Source: Gellertiella hungarica (GTDB taxonomy: Bacteria > Pseudomonadota > Alphaproteobacteria > Rhizobiales > Rhizobiaceae). From it: a stretch of DNA of 64,000 nt. The DNA lies in contig NZ_JACIEZ010000003.1 in NCBI RefSeq assembly GCF_014197145.1, positions 186,001 to 250,000 on the forward strand. Direction: 5' to 3'. Below are positions 18,956 to 28,289 of this stretch, in pieces (position 1 is the stretch's first letter; every line of letters begins with the position of its first letter). The notes below the pieces were generated by a model. That model searched no databases and was not told the DNA's origin. It saw only the letters and a program-made list of their open reading frames with translations. Made by a program: the position numbers and the translations under genes.

Positions 18956-20235
18956 GCGTCCATTCCTCGCCTGTCTGGCATCCCTTTACCCAGCACGCGC
19001 TGGAACCCGAAATGCGCAAGGCCGTGCGGACCGAGGGCGCGACCATCTTCGATGCGGACGGCAACGCCATTCTCGACGGCATTTCCTCCTGGTGGGTGAT
19101 TACCCACGGCCATCGCTATCCACCGATCATGGAGGCGATCCGCAAGGCATCCGAAAGCCTCGACCAGGTCATTTTCGCCGAGTTCACCCACGAGCCGGCC
19201 GAAGCGCTTGCCCGCGCACTCGTCGGGGTCGCGCCGCAGGGGCTGACCCGCGTCTTCTATTCCGACAGTGGATCCACCTGTGTGGAGGTCGCGCTGAAGA
19301 TGGCGCTCGGCCATTTCCACAACCAGGGCATCGATCGCCGGCGCATTGCGGTACTCGAGGATGGCTATCACGGCGACACGATCGGCACCATGTCTGCCGG
19401 AGAGCGCGGCGTGTTCAATGCCCCCTATGACCCGCTTCTCTTTTCGGTGGAGAGGCTGCCGTTTCCCGGGCCTTCGCCCGAGCAGGAACAGGAAACGCTC
19501 GACAGCTTCGAAAAGCTCTGCCGCGAGGGAGGCATGGCGGCACTTCTGGTCGAGCCGCTGGTGCTCGGGGCAGGCGGCATGCGCTTCTATCGCGCGGAGG
19601 TGCTGAGGGAACTGCACCGCATCGCCCGCGCCCATGGCGTGCTCGTGATCTTCGACGAGGTCATGACCGGCTGGGGGCGGACCGGCACGCGATTAGCCTG
19701 CGAGCAGGCGGGCGTGGCACCCGATATCCTTTGCACATCCAAGGGGCTGACGGGCGGGGCGATCCCGCTCGCCGTAACCATGGCGACGGAGGAGATCTTC
19801 GCTTCCCATCTTTCCACAGACCGGCGGAAGACCTTCTTCCACTCAAGCTCGTTCACCGCAAACCCCATTGCCTGCGCTGCCGGCCTCGCCAACATGGAGG
19901 TCTGGCGGAACGAACCCGTTCAGCAGCGTATCGATGCCCTGGGACGGGCACATGACGAAAGGCTGGAGCGATTCCGGGCGGACGAACGCTTTGCCAACAT
20001 ACGCCGCATCGGCACCATTGCGGCCATGGATCTCGTCTTTCCCGGTGGTGGCTATCTCGCCGAATGCGGGCCGAAGCTGCGCGCCTTCTTCCGCAGCCGG
20101 CATCTGCTGGTGCGTCCTCTGGGCAACGTCCTCTACCTGATGACGCCTTATTGCGTGACGGAGGCGGAGCTCGACCGCTTCTATGACGGAATCGAGGAAG
20201 GGGTCACCCATGTGCTGAAGGAATTTGCCCGTTGA
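18952..20235 (+). CDS. bioA: Adenosylmethionine-8-amino-7-oxononanoate aminotransferase
   Basis: 427-residue class III aminotransferase with a GTG start overlapping the bioD stop. N-terminal VWHPFTQHA, then [30 protein letters not shown], the Asp of [14 protein letters not shown] and the PLP lysine in [13 protein letters not shown] are typical of BioA. It transfers an amino group from SAM to 7-keto-8-aminopelargonate. Confidence 0.96.
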   Translation: MSVHSSPVWHPFTQHALEPEMRKAVRTEGATIFDADGNAILDGISSWWVITHGHRYPPIMEAIRKASESLDQVIFAEFTHEPAEALARALVGVAPQGLTRVFYSDSGSTCVEVALKMALGHFHNQGIDRRRIAVLEDGYHGDTIGTMSAGERGVFNAPYDPLLFSVERLPFPGPSPEQEQETLDSFEKLCREGGMAALLVEPLVLGAGGMRFYRAEVLRELHRIARAHGVLVIFDEVMTGWGRTGTRLACEQAGVAPDILCTSKGLTGGAIPLAVTMATEEIFASHLSTDRRKTFFHSSSFTANPIACAAGLANMEVWRNEPVQQRIDALGRAHDERLERFRADERFANIRRIGTIAAMDLVFPGGGYLAECGPKLRAFFRSRHLLVRPLGNVLYLMTPYCVTEAELDRFYDGIEEGVTHVLKEFAR

Positions 20236-21221
20236 ACGCGCTCCACACCAGCCGTCTTGCAGGATTCGGCCATGCCGCACCCGAGCGGGTGGTTCCGAAT
20301 GCGGAGATCGAGGCAAGCCTCGGCCTCGAACCGGGCTGGATCGAACGCCGTACCGGCATCCGCACTCGACGATGGGCGAGGGACGGGGAGACGCTGAGCA
20401 GCCTGGCAGCGGAAGCCGGCCGTCGTGCACTCGTTTCAAGCGGCCTGAAGCCAGCGGACGTCTCTCTGGTGCTGCTGGCTACCTCCACACCAGACCACCT
20501 GCTTCCGCCGAGCGCACCGCTTGTGGCCCGCAAGATCGGCCTGCCGCGTGCCGGCGGAATTGACCTGGCTGGGGCCTGTGCCGGCTTCGTGTACGCGCTG
20601 GCGCTGGCCGATGGTCTTGTGCGGACACAGGGAAAGGCGGTGATGGTGATCGCTGCCAACATCCTTTCCCGCCGGATCAACCCGCAGGAGCGCGCAAGCG
20701 CCGTGCTCTTCGCCGATGCAGCGGGAGCCGTCGTCCTGTCACCGGACGGTGAGACGGGAACAGGGCTGCTCGGAACAGATCTGCACGCCGACGGCGAGCT
20801 CTACGATCTCATCTCCATACCGGCGGGTGGCTCTTCCCGCCCGTTCGTGCCGACCCTTGAAGCATCCGAAGTGCTGATGACCATGCGCGATGGGCGCGCT
20901 GTCTACGAGAAGGCCGTTCGGATGATGGAGGATACCGGTCGGCGCGCGCTTGCCGCCGCAGAAGTGGGTGCCTCCGAGATTACGCGCTTCATACCGCACC
21001 AGGCCAATACGCGCATCTTCGATACAGTGGCCGATCATCTCGGCGTGGCCCGGGACCGCACGGAACGCTCCGTATCCGACTACGGCAATTCCTCGGCCGC
21101 CACCATTCCGCTAACCCTTTCGCTGGCCCACGCCGCAGGGCGCATCGCGCCGGGAGACCTCCTCCTGATGACCGCCGCCGGCGCCGGCATGACCGGCGGA
21201 GCGGCCGTCTGGCGTGTCTGA
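20232..21221 (+). CDS. bioZ: BioZ-type 3-ketoacyl-ACP synthase III (pimeloyl precursor synthesis)
   Basis: 329-residue KASIII-fold enzyme with a TTG start overlapping the bioA stop. The catalytic triad is visible: Cys in [15 protein letters not shown], His in [12 protein letters not shown], and Asn in [12 protein letters not shown]. In Agrobacterium, BioZ uses glutaryl-CoA and malonyl-ACP to make the pimeloyl-ACP precursor, replacing BioC/BioH. As last gene of the bio operon this copy is most likely BioZ, not the housekeeping FabH. No bioC or bioH is present in the window, consistent with this route. Confidence 0.9.
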   Translation: MNALHTSRLAGFGHAAPERVVPNAEIEASLGLEPGWIERRTGIRTRRWARDGETLSSLAAEAGRRALVSSGLKPADVSLVLLATSTPDHLLPPSAPLVARKIGLPRAGGIDLAGACAGFVYALALADGLVRTQGKAVMVIAANILSRRINPQERASAVLFADAAGAVVLSPDGETGTGLLGTDLHADGELYDLISIPAGGSSRPFVPTLEASEVLMTMRDGRAVYEKAVRMMEDTGRRALAAAEVGASEITRFIPHQANTRIFDTVADHLGVARDRTERSVSDYGNSSAATIPLTLSLAHAAGRIAPGDLLLMTAAGAGMTGGAAVWRV

Positions 21222-21265
21222 TCGTGGCTTGCAATTTCGGATCAGTCGGGCAATAAGCCCCTCAG

Positions 21266-21304
21266 GGAAGAGTGTCCGAGTGGTTTAAGGAACCGGTCTT
21301 GAAA
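21266..21304 (+). other. Left attachment site: 5' half of tRNA-Ser(UGA)
   Basis: 39 nt identical to bases 1-39 of the complete tRNA-Ser at 36931, ending in the anticodon loop (GGTCTTGAAA), after which identity stops. This is the chromosomal 5' remnant of the integration target; alone it cannot fold as a tRNA. Together with the 3' remnant at 45603 it defines a 13-nt core ACCGGTCTTGAAA for recombination. Confidence 0.88.
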
Positions 21305-21424
21305 TTCGCTCTCGCCCGGTTCCACTTATGCCAATCCGTACCTAATAAACCCTAGTTTTCAATGCTTCTGCTGGGTATGTGTCCTTCTTCATGCGGAACT
21401 ATCGCAGAACGTGCTAGGCTGTTT

Positions 21425-21444
21425 AGTTGCAAAAAGCGTAGCAA
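21425..21444 (+). repeat. Candidate integrase arm site, left copy
   Basis: AGTTGCAAAAAGCGTAGCAA matches the sequence at 36856-36875 at 18 of 20 positions in the same orientation. The copies lie about 120 bp inside the left core and 80 bp from the right core, positions typical of arm-type binding sites for tyrosine integrases. Confidence 0.55.
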
Positions 21445-21496
21445 GTTGTTCTCTGCATGTTCTTCGCTGTACGCGCCGCCTTAAGCTGTCCGCCCA

Positions 21497-21530
21497 GACA
21501 GCCGCCACGCCTCAGGGCGTGGCGGCTGTC
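21497..21530 (-). terminator. Strong hairpin at the end of the element 1 late operon
   Basis: A perfect 15-bp stem (arm GACAGCCGCCACGCC and its complement) with a TCAG loop begins 1 bp beyond the stop of the minus-strand lyase-like gene. It lacks a U tract in the direction of transcription, so it may be an mRNA-stabilising or factor-assisted terminator structure. Confidence 0.6.
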
Positions 21531-21531
21531 T

Positions 21532-22440
21532 TCAGTTCGGTATCGAGAGAGGGGCACTGATGCGCGCGGAGCGGTCGGTTGTGCCCCACTCCATATTGGC
21601 GATGCGGGCGACAGGCGTGTCGGGAGCTTGCCGGGCGTAAATGCCCCACTGCGGATAAGTGCCGTTCGTGTCGTTGTAATAGCCGATTGGCCCGGTGTAG
21701 TTGACGATCTGCGTGCCGTTCATCCACACGCGCAGGAAGCCTGACGAGGCGAACTTCACGTTGATCACGAAGTTCGTGTAAACGTCCCGTGCTGGGCTTG
21801 CAGCGCTGTATTGAAGAACATCAGTGCCCCAGAGTGTCACTGGGTCGATACTTGCATCCGACCTGCTCCAGATTCGGAACTGGTTGTTCCCGTAGTCGAA
21901 TGACAATGGCGGGGCTCGACCATATCCCACCTCGCTATCGTACCCGTGCCACTGGTTGATATAGCACTGTCCGTTGACCGAGAACGGGTTCCCGGGCTCG
22001 AGCATGACCGAGTAGGCCTGCCACAGCTCCGTCCCCTTTGCGGGGACGTCCATGGCAACTATCTCGCATCGATGCAACCTATGTGGGCTGGCTTCAACGC
22101 CCCCTTGGTCGCCTTGCCTCAACTCAAAGCGGTGGACATTCGGCGCGACCACAGTGAACGCCCAGGGTACCCGGTCGATCTGTAGAAACATCGTCTTTCC
22201 ATCGACGATGATACCAGCGCGCGTGTCGGCCACGAAATCGCTGCTGGAGAGATCGGCAATCGTTCCAGCGATGAGGACAGACCGCTTAGGCGCAAGGGTA
22301 GGCTCGTTGAGAAGGCTCTCCGGAACGGCATACCTGCCGTCAGTCATCAGCCTTGGCTCGATGATGCGGGACCGATCGCCGGTATACCAAGACCAGTTAC
22401 GCAACTCGAAGGCTTGTGCTTGTGTCAGGATAATAGCCAT
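21532..22440 (-). CDS. Polysaccharide-lyase-like (heparin lyase I fold) phage protein
   Basis: 302-residue protein whose second half resembles the heparin-lyase/PL20-like jelly-roll family: RCEIVAMDVPAKGTELWQAY, the YINQWHG segment, APPLSFDYGNNQFRIWS, and FLRVWMNGTQIVNYTGPIG followed by YPQWGIYAR. The N-terminal ~90 residues are a separate domain without a recognised match. As the last gene after a tape-measure remnant, it is likely a particle-associated glycan-binding or depolymerase protein directed at host surface polysaccharide. No signal peptide is visible. Catalytic residues cannot be assigned with confidence. Confidence 0.7.
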   Translation of the reverse strand: MAIILTQAQAFELRNWSWYTGDRSRIIEPRLMTDGRYAVPESLLNEPTLAPKRSVLIAGTIADLSSSDFVADTRAGIIVDGKTMFLQIDRVPWAFTVVAPNVHRFELRQGDQGGVEASPHRLHRCEIVAMDVPAKGTELWQAYSVMLEPGNPFSVNGQCYINQWHGYDSEVGYGRAPPLSFDYGNNQFRIWSRSDASIDPVTLWGTDVLQYSAASPARDVYTNFVINVKFASSGFLRVWMNGTQIVNYTGPIGYYNDTNGTYPQWGIYARQAPDTPVARIANMEWGTTDRSARISAPLSIPN

Positions 22441-22446
22441 CGTGGA

Positions 22447-24234
22447 TCAGCCTTTCTGGCTGCTGAAGCGGGTCTGCACCTGGCTGAAGCCACCACGCCT
22501 TTGCTGTTCGTTGTGGGTATGCAGAGCGGTCTGCACCCCCTCGTTTACCAGCGACCGGACGTGGTCATCGCCGGACGCACCCTGGATGACGACCTGCAAC
22601 ATGGTCGGCCTTGCATTCTGGTTGGCCTGGCCTGCAGCTCCGCGCGCAAGCAGGCTTTCGGTTTGATGGCTCGGGATGACCTGAGCGCCTCGAGGGAGAT
22701 TGACCAACTCCCTGCCCCGCTCGCCGACAACTGCCAAGCCGCCGGGAGCCGACGGCGTGCCATCTGCGAAAAGCCCGACCCCGGTTCCCGCGATGGAGAA
22801 CAGGCTCTTTGCCTGAGGAGACACCGAGAACGGGTTTGCCCCGCCTCCGAAAAGCCCGCCAAGCCAAGACAACAAGCCGCCCCCACCTCCGCCGGCAGGC
22901 GGAGCTGCCGGGAATGCACCGCCAAGGGACTGCCCGATTTTGCCTAACCCGCTCCCGAACCCCGCAAGGTTCGTCGAGGCAGACTTCAGGGAGTCGTTAA
23001 ACTTCTCGACGTAGGCGTTCCCGGACGTGCCGAGGACATCCGTCCAAGCGCCGCCCTTCCCGACGGAACCTGGACCGCCGAACCATGCTTGTGCCGCTCC
23101 TGACGGCCCAAACTTGTCGACGTACCCGCCGAAACGGTGCTGGAAGATCTTGTCCTGCAGCGCAGGGTTCGCAAGGAACTCCTTCGCCGAGATAGACCGG
23201 CCAAGCGCCTCTTTTGACCACGGGCCGATGTTGTTGCCCATGACCTGGAAGGCCCCGTAGGCGCGATCACCATTCTTTGTGATCGGGCCAAGAGCACCGT
23301 AGTTCCCGCCGCTTTCAATCGACTGGATCGCCTTGGCATAGACAGTCATGTCCCCGAGCGGCGCGCGCTCGACGGGGGTGACAGGTGCAGCGCCATTGAA
23401 TTGCCGGGAGACAGCGTCCATGCCAGCCGATCCGACAGAACCCCCACCTTTGCCAGAACCTCCGGCCCCTTTGAACAGAGCCCCGACGAGGGCATTCCCG
23501 AGATTTGTGAGAGACTCGTCGAGCATTTTGGCGAGGAGGTTGCCCATCGAGCTCTTGAGCGCCTTCGAGAAAGCGTCACCGACATCACCGCCGCTAGCGA
23601 CGAGCTCCGCTTGAAACGACGTCAGGAAGCCTTTGGCGGCTTCCTGTGCGTCCATCTGCCGGTAGATGTTGCGGATGTCCGATGCCTGCTGGCTGCCAAG
23701 GTCTTCGGGCTGGCCGTATTGCCGCAGGGTCTGCACTGTTCGCTTGTCGATATTCGAGAGGCCCGAGTCCGAGAGCTGGCGCCCCAGATCGAACTGCATT
23801 TTAGCAAGCCCCATCTGTTCGGCGAGCCGGCCATACTCTTCCGTCTTCCGCTTGATCAGGTCGATTTCCTGCTCGTCCACCGCAAGGCCAGACTTGGCAG
23901 CGTCGGCCTTCAGGTTCGCAATCAGTTCGTACTGCTTGCGAAGACTTTCGACCTCAGTGCTCGTCTTGCCAATGAGCGTCATCTCAAACTGCTGACGCTC
24001 AAGATCCGCCTCGAGGCCCCGTGCCCGCTCCCGCCGAGTTTCCGTGAGCTGGTGCTCAGCCTGGGCAAGCGCGATTACGCCCGCCTGCTCAATACGGAAA
24101 CGCCGGGCCGCGGGGCTCTCCTGCTCGTTGTACTGGGCGGCTTCAGCCGCGCGAGCCGCCGAGGCGCGCTCGGCAGGCGTGCGGGCACTCACGCCGGCAA
24201 GCTGAGCGTCTAACGCCTGCTGGCGCCGGCGCAT
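22447..24234 (-). CDS. Phage tape-measure-like protein, C-terminal part with transglycosylase-like domain
   Basis: 595 residues in one frame. The first ~250 are charged, helical coiled-coil-like sequence (ERARGLEADLERQQFEMTLI). Residues ~295-410 contain IQSIESGGNYGALGP and AYGAFQVMGNN, resembling the catalytic Glu region of lytic transglycosylases in tail proteins. The C-terminus is Gly/Ala-rich, with GLAVVGERGRELVNLPRGAQVIP, a hallmark of tape-measure tails. Its natural start appears to be lost: the ATG with phage-like N-terminal sequence lies at 24311 in another frame. This is short for a tape measure and probably the result of an internal deletion. Confidence 0.75.
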   Translation of the reverse strand: MRRRQQALDAQLAGVSARTPAERASAARAAEAAQYNEQESPAARRFRIEQAGVIALAQAEHQLTETRRERARGLEADLERQQFEMTLIGKTSTEVESLRKQYELIANLKADAAKSGLAVDEQEIDLIKRKTEEYGRLAEQMGLAKMQFDLGRQLSDSGLSNIDKRTVQTLRQYGQPEDLGSQQASDIRNIYRQMDAQEAAKGFLTSFQAELVASGGDVGDAFSKALKSSMGNLLAKMLDESLTNLGNALVGALFKGAGGSGKGGGSVGSAGMDAVSRQFNGAAPVTPVERAPLGDMTVYAKAIQSIESGGNYGALGPITKNGDRAYGAFQVMGNNIGPWSKEALGRSISAKEFLANPALQDKIFQHRFGGYVDKFGPSGAAQAWFGGPGSVGKGGAWTDVLGTSGNAYVEKFNDSLKSASTNLAGFGSGLGKIGQSLGGAFPAAPPAGGGGGGLLSWLGGLFGGGANPFSVSPQAKSLFSIAGTGVGLFADGTPSAPGGLAVVGERGRELVNLPRGAQVIPSHQTESLLARGAAGQANQNARPTMLQVVIQGASGDDHVRSLVNEGVQTALHTHNEQQRRGGFSQVQTRFSSQKG

Positions 24235-24311
24235 CTCGACTTCTTCGCGGCTGCGGTGTACTGGTCGTTGAGCTGCGCATCGACGCGCAGGGATCGGACT
24301 TCTGTGACCAT
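24235..24311 (-). pseudogene. N-terminal fragment of the tape-measure gene, out of frame
   Basis: The ATG at 24311 begins MVTEVRSLRVDAQLNDQYTA, typical of the first residues of rhizobial phage tail proteins, and is 11 bp downstream of the preceding gene. After about 24 residues the frame diverges from the 595-residue downstream frame (at the AAAKK region near 24240). The junction looks like a deletion with frameshift that removed the usual N-terminal domain. Confidence 0.6.
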
Positions 24312-24321
24312 GGCTGCCTCC

Positions 24322-24603
24322 TCAGTTCATTGGGCCGATGGAAGAGCAGCGCTCAATCCACGCTGCAATCGTCTGGTCAAATACGAACCAGAAGAACCCG
24401 CAGAGACGAGCGGCATCTTCGCCCGCTATGCCGATCTCGAGAAGAGCGACCCAGAGCTTGAAACAGTGGGCCTGAAGCGTTTGTTCGATGCTCTGGCGGA
24501 CATTTATTGCGGCGGTGCCATCAGCAGCTAGAACGCCGCTTTCAATCACCATGTTTGCCACAGAATTCGCCTCCTGCTGCATAATTTCACGTATTTCCAT
24601 CAT
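24322..24603 (-). CDS. Small phage protein of unknown function
   Basis: 93-residue protein (MMEIREIMQQEANSVAN...) with a strong AGGAGG ribosome site just upstream. It is predicted helical with a hydrophobic middle (LWVALLEIGIAGEDAARLCGFFWFVFDQTIAAWI), possibly membrane-associated. It ends 10 bp before the tape-measure ATG, the position usually occupied by tail assembly chaperones, but I cannot recognise a chaperone motif or frameshift site. Confidence 0.55.
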   Translation of the reverse strand: MMEIREIMQQEANSVANMVIESGVLAADGTAAINVRQSIEQTLQAHCFKLWVALLEIGIAGEDAARLCGFFWFVFDQTIAAWIERCSSIGPMN

Positions 24604-24727
24604 GGCCTCCTTTCAGGCTCACGTCGGGCTTTTCTGATGTTCGGATAGGTGATCGACGCGCGGTTTCCCCTGCAGGGCTTCGCCCTGATGGAAATCTTCT
24701 CTTTACGCTGGAGCGCGCTGTTGCCCA

Positions 24728-25900
24728 TTAGCTCCGCACCTCAGAACACCGCAGGTTCGAAGCGGAGATCTTCCCAATAGGTCTGCATCGATCAGAGCAG
24801 TACGTCTTTCGACCACTTTTGACGCCGCGTCTGAATTGTGTCTTGCACGTCGGGCAGGAGATGACCGCCTTCTGCGAAGCCTTATGGTCGTGGTAGCAGG
24901 GCTTGGAGCAGAATTTGTACGCTTCCGATCTCGCAGTGAAGATCGCCCCGCAGCTGAGGCATGGCTTGTCGACCATTGATTTGCGGTTCGCCCGGAAGCG
25001 ACAATCTCTCGAGCAAAAGCTCTCGTCCTTAACTGACGGTTGGAAGGTCTTGCTGCAGTGCCGGCATTCCTTAGGGGCGCGCCGCGCCGCCGCAACGTAG
25101 GACTGAGCTACGCAAGTTCGGCTGCAAAACTTCACCGCCTTCGTCTTTGGCAAGAACGAAACCTGGCACTGCGGGCATGGGATGGGAGCAATAGGCTTCC
25201 GAGGGTTTTTCATGACGGCACTGCGGTATTCGCTGGAGCAGTATTTCCGCTCGCGGTAGCTGTTTTTCACCGGGAACATTTTCCCGCATCGCTCGCAGGT
25301 GCTTTCGCTCGGTGAAAAATTCTCCCGCTTCGCTACCCAGGCCGCAATGAGCTCCATTCTGGTGCGCTGCCGCCCGAATATTGCAGCCATCCGGCCATGA
25401 TGGGCCTGCACACATCTGGGTTCGCAATAGTCCCTGGGTCTTTCAGAATCTTGCTCGGGGATCTTGACGCCGCATCCCTTGCAGAACACCCGCTCGACAA
25501 CCTTTATTCCGTCTAGCGCATATTCTGGTTGGCCCTCCTGCCAGGTCGGCCGAACTGCTCCGATGGCCTTTAGGGCCGCAGCAGTAATCCCCGCCGCAAT
25601 GATATCCGCGTCTGACCAACCCCAACCATCAGAGCACAGGGCTGAGCGAAGCCCTGACCTGCAAGCGCCTTCATGCTCAAACTTGCTGAACGTACCAGCG
25701 CCAAGAATGATCGAGGCCTCTTTCACATGCCGCCTGAATAATTCGTCCCCCATCTTACGGGTAAGCGCCTTCAGAGGGGTCCCTTCCGCCTTCAGCCTTG
25801 TGTTGGCCACCGATATCCGCCCGGCCTGCTTTAGCAGTGCCCCAGGAAACGGGATTTTTTCGCCACTTATGCCTCCTTCAGTGCATACGATCTGGAGCAT
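24728..25900 (-). CDS. Multi-zinc-ribbon protein of unknown function
   Basis: 390-residue protein with a TGATG overlap with the terminase gene. Residues ~150-385 carry six repeats of the pattern CxxC-(15-20)-[YF]C[SE]xxC: CKGC/YCEPRC, CERC/YCSSEY, CPQC/FCSRTC, CRHC/FCSRDC, CLSC/FCSKPC and CPTC/YCSDRC. The second repeat lacks its last Cys. The first ~140 residues have no zinc motif and are probably a separate helical domain. It is not a recognised structural phage gene; a nucleic-acid-binding or host-interaction role is possible. Its coupling to terL makes it part of the late operon. Confidence 0.72.
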   Translation of the reverse strand: MLQIVCTEGGISGEKIPFPGALLKQAGRISVANTRLKAEGTPLKALTRKMGDELFRRHVKEASIILGAGTFSKFEHEGACRSGLRSALCSDGWGWSDADIIAAGITAAALKAIGAVRPTWQEGQPEYALDGIKVVERVFCKGCGVKIPEQDSERPRDYCEPRCVQAHHGRMAAIFGRQRTRMELIAAWVAKRENFSPSESTCERCGKMFPVKNSYRERKYCSSEYRSAVMKNPRKPIAPIPCPQCQVSFLPKTKAVKFCSRTCVAQSYVAAARRAPKECRHCSKTFQPSVKDESFCSRDCRFRANRKSMVDKPCLSCGAIFTARSEAYKFCSKPCYHDHKASQKAVISCPTCKTQFRRGVKSGRKTYCSDRCRPIGKISASNLRCSEVRS

Positions 25901-27504
25901 CAGAACCACCCCATTTCTTCGCTGAAGTCATCACTTGCATATGCAGATCGGCCGACATCGGCCGCAGCGCACCGCGCAACGGCCATCGCCGTTGCGACGG
26001 CGCCGTCGATGCGATCTTTCGATTTCCCCTTGTGGAAAGATTTGTTCCCAGCTTTGTCATTCTCGACGACAACATTGCTGAAATTCCACCGAAGTACTGG
26101 GTTTCCTCCATGACGAAACGAGCGCCCAAGGATAGCGCGCTCGAGCTCCTTGATTGCAGGCCCCATAGTCACCCAGCCCTGCCGCATCGTCGCGGTAGGG
26201 AACCCGTCATCGGTGAGTGGGCCCATTACCGCCTGAGCATAGGCCGGGTCGAAGGCGATCTCCTGAACATCGAACTGGTCGCATAGCCCTCGGATGTGGT
26301 CAGTGACGACACGATAGTCGGTCACGTTCCCGGGGGTCGGGATGATGAAGCCCTGCTGCGCCCAAAGCGGATAGGGAACTCCGTCGCGTTCGGCCCGGCC
26401 GCGGAGATTGTCCGCTGGCACGAAGAACCAAGCATAGACCTGGAATCCGTCGTCGCCGTCTCGCCAGCAGGCGACGACGGCAGTCAAGTCGGTGGTCAAG
26501 CCCATGTCCACGGCAATCCAGCAAGGCTCACCCCGAAGATCGTCGAGATTTACGTGGTCGGCGCCTTCGTCATAGACCGCCATCTCCACGAACGGCGAAG
26601 CGCTATAGTCGAGCCAAACATTCAGATGGTACTGACGGAAGTCATCGCGCTCCGAAGGCCGCTCTTCGGCCTCCCGCGCGAACTGGCGGAGACCTTCCAG
26701 ATCAGGGAACCCCTCAGAGAGGCCGGGATTGACGAAATGCCAGAGGTCCTCGTCGCGCCAATCCGCATGCTGGTCCGCCTCGAAAAGAACCGGGAGGAAA
26801 CCGGGATCTTTGACTTCGCCGTCGGCGACCTTGCGCGCATACTCCAAGACCTCAAAGGCCAGATTGTCCTGACCGCGCCCGGCTTGCGTGATGATGACCA
26901 TCAGCGTGCCGGGAGTCTTCGCGAGACCCGTTCTCAACGCCTTCCATAGCTCTCTGTTGCGCCAGACGATCAGTTCATCAGCCAGTACGAAAGACGGCGT
27001 CGTACCGAGCTTAGCCTTGCCGTCCGACGACAGCGCGCGGAATGTCGCTTTCGATTTCGGATGCTCTATGAGCAGCTCCGAGGCTGTCGGCCGCGCGACC
27101 TTGTCTAGCCATGGCGTGGCCTCGGCAATGGCTAGCGCCTCGTCGAAGGCAATCTTGGCCTGCTCTTCCGCGCTCGCGCCTACCATCGCCTGTCCGGCTG
27201 GCGTGCGCTCGTGGCCGAACGTATGGAGCAACGACAGGGCCGCGCCCATCGTGGTCTTGCGCGCCCCGCGAGGAAGCAGGCAGAACACCGTTCGAACCTT
27301 TCGCCTGCCGTCGGGGTGGCGGGGGCCATAGATGCGGCGAATAATTCGCTCCCAGAAGAATGGCAGATCAAACTCCTTGTTCAGGTGTGGAGACTTTGGA
27401 TGCTTGAGGCGTCGTATGAAGTCGACAGCACGTTCGCCATCGCCGAACGTGTCCTCGATTTCACTTCCGTCAAAGATCCAGTCCGGGCGGCGCGCCATCA
27501 TCAT
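25900..27504 (-). CDS. terL: Phage terminase large subunit
   Basis: 534-residue packaging motor. The ATPase half has Walker-A-like LLPRGARKTTMGAALSL and Walker B FVLADELIVW; the nuclease half has acidic residues in AVDMGLTTDLTAVVAC and DRIDGAVATAMAVA. It translocates DNA into the capsid and cuts it, with TerS giving specificity. It overlaps terS by 35 bp when started at 27504 (three consecutive Met codons make the start ambiguous) and overlaps the zinc-ribbon gene by one base. It lies downstream of the head genes, unlike most HK97-type prophages. Confidence 0.93.
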   Translation of the reverse strand: MMMARRPDWIFDGSEIEDTFGDGERAVDFIRRLKHPKSPHLNKEFDLPFFWERIIRRIYGPRHPDGRRKVRTVFCLLPRGARKTTMGAALSLLHTFGHERTPAGQAMVGASAEEQAKIAFDEALAIAEATPWLDKVARPTASELLIEHPKSKATFRALSSDGKAKLGTTPSFVLADELIVWRNRELWKALRTGLAKTPGTLMVIITQAGRGQDNLAFEVLEYARKVADGEVKDPGFLPVLFEADQHADWRDEDLWHFVNPGLSEGFPDLEGLRQFAREAEERPSERDDFRQYHLNVWLDYSASPFVEMAVYDEGADHVNLDDLRGEPCWIAVDMGLTTDLTAVVACWRDGDDGFQVYAWFFVPADNLRGRAERDGVPYPLWAQQGFIIPTPGNVTDYRVVTDHIRGLCDQFDVQEIAFDPAYAQAVMGPLTDDGFPTATMRQGWVTMGPAIKELERAILGRSFRHGGNPVLRWNFSNVVVENDKAGNKSFHKGKSKDRIDGAVATAMAVARCAAADVGRSAYASDDFSEEMGWF

Positions 27505-27883
27505 TCGGGTCTCCTCGTCGGTTGAAGCCCTGCTTTGAGCGGGCGGCTGGGGTGAGCCCCAGCTCGGCGGATAGTCGCGAAACCTGCTCGAGTGCCTTGG
27601 AGAGGATCCCTGAGGCCGGATTGGGCTTCAGGTTTCCGTGGGCAGTTGCGGTCAGTAGGCCATGCTCGGCAATCGCCTGCTGCGCTTGCCGCACGGTCCA
27701 GAGGGCAATCATGTACGTCGCCAGGACGCCCACCATGGATTCTGTGAGGATCTCGCGCTTGACCATGTCAGAAGCCACGGAATTCCACTCAGGGCGCATG
27801 TCTGCGGGAACGGAAGCGGGCATTCGGGGAACGCCTTTCATGCCGCCATCGATGGATCGAAGATCAGCTTTGCGCCCTTTCAT
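27470..27883 (-). CDS. terS: Phage terminase small subunit (P27 family)
   Basis: 137-residue P27-type small terminase, with MKGRKADLRSIDGG at the N-terminus, a central helical region (VLATYMIALWTVRQAQQAIAEHG) and the family-typical segment NPASGILSKALEQVSRLSAELGLTPAARS. It recognises the packaging site of the element's DNA. It overlaps HNH upstream by four bases and terL downstream. Confidence 0.9.
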   Translation of the reverse strand: MKGRKADLRSIDGGMKGVPRMPASVPADMRPEWNSVASDMVKREILTESMVGVLATYMIALWTVRQAQQAIAEHGLLTATAHGNLKPNPASGILSKALEQVSRLSAELGLTPAARSKQGFNRRGDPNDDGAPPGLDL

Positions 27884-28287
27884 CGGGTGCCCTTTTCAAA
27901 AGAAGGGCCAAATCGAGAATTTCCCGCGTTGCTGACCCCAGCGGTCCCACCCCTTGCCTCCGAAAATTCACGACCACCCCCCGTCCTCTCGTGGTGCAGG
28001 TCCTTGGCATTGCAGGACCGGCAACCGGGCAGCCAGTTGCTCTTGTCCATGCGGAGATCCGGACGCTTGCGGATGCTGACCCGATGCCTCACGAGAACCG
28101 CCGGCTTGCCGCAAGTGCATGTCGGGTGAGAGACGAGGAAGGCTGCAGCCTCTTGCTGCCAGGCGCTGTCGTAGCCTCGCTGCCGGGCGCCCGGGCGCTG
28201 CTTCTCGGCAGCATGCCGGCACTGGCAACGCGCGCCGGCCTGAACCCTTCGGCCACATGCGCAGATGCGGGCTGCTTTGGTCGACAT
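27880..28287 (-). CDS. HNH endonuclease
   Basis: 135-residue HNH nuclease with the phage-type N-terminus (CACGRRVQAGARCQC, RGYDSAWQQEAAAFL), a zinc-binding TCTCGKPAVLVRHRVS, and the C-terminal NWLPGCRSCNAKDLHH that completes the beta-beta-alpha-metal fold. HNH enzymes next to TerS-TerL assist terminase cleavage in HK97-like phages and in capsid-forming satellites. It overlaps terS by four bases. Confidence 0.88.
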   Translation of the reverse strand: MSTKAARICACGRRVQAGARCQCRHAAEKQRPGARQRGYDSAWQQEAAAFLVSHPTCTCGKPAVLVRHRVSIRKRPDLRMDKSNWLPGCRSCNAKDLHHERTGGGREFSEARGGTAGVSNAGNSRFGPSFEKGTR

Positions 28288-28289
28288 CG

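Noticed and set aside
21266-21304. tRNA-Ser gene after bioZ
   Set aside because: Identity stops in the anticodon loop after 39 nt; it cannot fold as a tRNA.
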